Positions 63,876 through 64,000 of a stretch of DNA of 64,000 nt are shown one piece after another (the stretch's first letter is position 1; every line of letters begins with the position of its first letter). The notes under the pieces were generated by a model that was given only the letters and a program-made list of their open reading frames with translations, had not been told where the DNA came from and did not search any database. Made by a program: the position numbers and the translations under genes. The DNA comes from Bathymodiolus brooksi (Eukaryota > Mollusca > Bivalvia > Mytilida > Modiolidae): assembly GCA_963680875.1 (NCBI GenBank), contig OY804585.1:45119414-45183413 (forward strand). The letters are read 5' to 3'.

Positions 63876-64000
63876 CCAGTTGTATTGTCTGTTTTACACT
63901 GATCACTCCCCTGGTATCTTCATACTTTTAGCTAGTTGTATTGTCTGTTTTACAACTACTGATCACTCCCCTGGTATCTTCATACTTTTAGCTAGTTGTA

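Larger units (their letters stand above)
12985..64000 (+). repeat. Satellite-scale tandem array, 60-bp monomer, about 855-860 copies
   Basis: From about 12985 to the window edge the sequence is an uninterrupted head-to-tail array. The monomer can be written as TACAACTACTGATCACTCCC, CTGGTATCTTCATACTTTTA, GCCAGTTGTATTGTCTGTTT. It has about 38% GC and 67% pyrimidine on the + strand. Main variants are a 56-bp form lacking AACT (TTTTACACTGATC), a 59-bp form missing one T (TGTTTACAAC), 62-bp forms with CCCCCAGGGTATC or CCCCAAGGGTATC, and substitutions at GCCAG/GCTAG/GTCAG/AACTAG, CTGGTATC/CTGATATC and CCCCTGG/CCGCTGG. The first partial monomer (12985-13020) reads TTTCTTTTAGTCAGTTATAT and is the most diverged. 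No other sequence interrupts the array. The copy number is estimated from length and variant counts. It lies inside a CTR9 intron and continues beyond 64000. Confidence 0.98.

Noticed and set aside
12980..64000. Long open frames on the + strand through the array (up to 657 codons at 19683-21656), encoding a 20-residue hydrophobic repeat.
   Set aside because: The frames begin at TTG, not ATG; the standard monomer has no ATG in this frame. The 60-bp period is a multiple of three, so one stop-free frame per monomer is expected to persist, and the 56-, 59- and 62-bp monomers shift it repeatedly with no sign of frame preservation. The array also lies in a CTR9 intron.
12985..64000. CRISPR array, because of regular short repeats.
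   Set aside because: There are no unique spacers: the whole 60-bp period is conserved. The context is eukaryotic and intronic, and there are no cas genes.
12985..64000. Telomeric or rDNA-spacer origin of the array.
   Set aside because: The monomer has no TTAGGG-like unit and no rRNA sequence is adjacent; the left flank is CTR9 intron.

Overview
This is eukaryotic, animal DNA. It contains four spliced exons of CTR9 (the Paf1/RNA polymerase II elongation complex subunit) on the + strand, and almost everything else is repeat. The dispersed repeats match, from memory, types abundant in mollusc and especially bivalve genomes: elements built on a 'TTCTCCTCTGAAAC...' core that end in AGGTGAGC plus a GAGCCT hairpin, a 'GTTTAAC...GGAGGAAACC' element, and a 'ATGCCCCCC...GGGGGGCAT' foldback element. 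A bivalve is the best guess. No species can be named, and nothing prokaryotic is present (no operon, CRISPR array or ribosome-binding-site context).

Layout. (1) 1-5190 is the 3' part of a large mollusc-type repeat element. Its core has expanded into a tandem array of about 635-bp units (seven full, one truncated, one degenerate). (2) 5191-6128 is a separate tandem array of about 165-bp units. (3) 6129-7796 is a second, apparently complete and more diverged element of the same type as (1). (4) 7797-12984 is the genic part. It has CTR9 exons at 8376-8447, 9381-9516, 10364-10498 and 11230-11372, with canonical GT/AG borders, continuous reading phase and three short introns (933, 847 and 731 bp). 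These encode the end of the TPR region and the start of the charged, coiled-coil C-terminal region. Upstream exons lie left of the window and the last exons lie right of it. (5) About 12985-64000 is a continuous satellite-scale array of a 60-bp monomer, roughly 855-860 copies, still running at the window edge. It lies inside the CTR9 intron that opens at 11373, so that intron is at least 52.6 kb.

The 60-bp array is the notable object. It is organised in nested higher-order repeats that can be counted exactly from length-variant monomers (60, 56, 59 and 62 bp): periods of 958, 1951, 3459, 3625, 4183, 4552 and 4670 bp resolve to 16, 33, 58, 61, 70, 77 and 79 monomers. In the sense direction of CTR9, each monomer carries a branch-point-like CTGAT, a pyrimidine-rich stretch and TTTTAG at a normal branch-to-AG distance. 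The intron is therefore laid out as hundreds of tandem 3' splice-site look-alikes. The long open frame through the array (up to 657 codons) has no ATG start, is broken by the 56-, 59- and 62-bp monomers, and is a by-product of a period divisible by three; I do not call it a gene.
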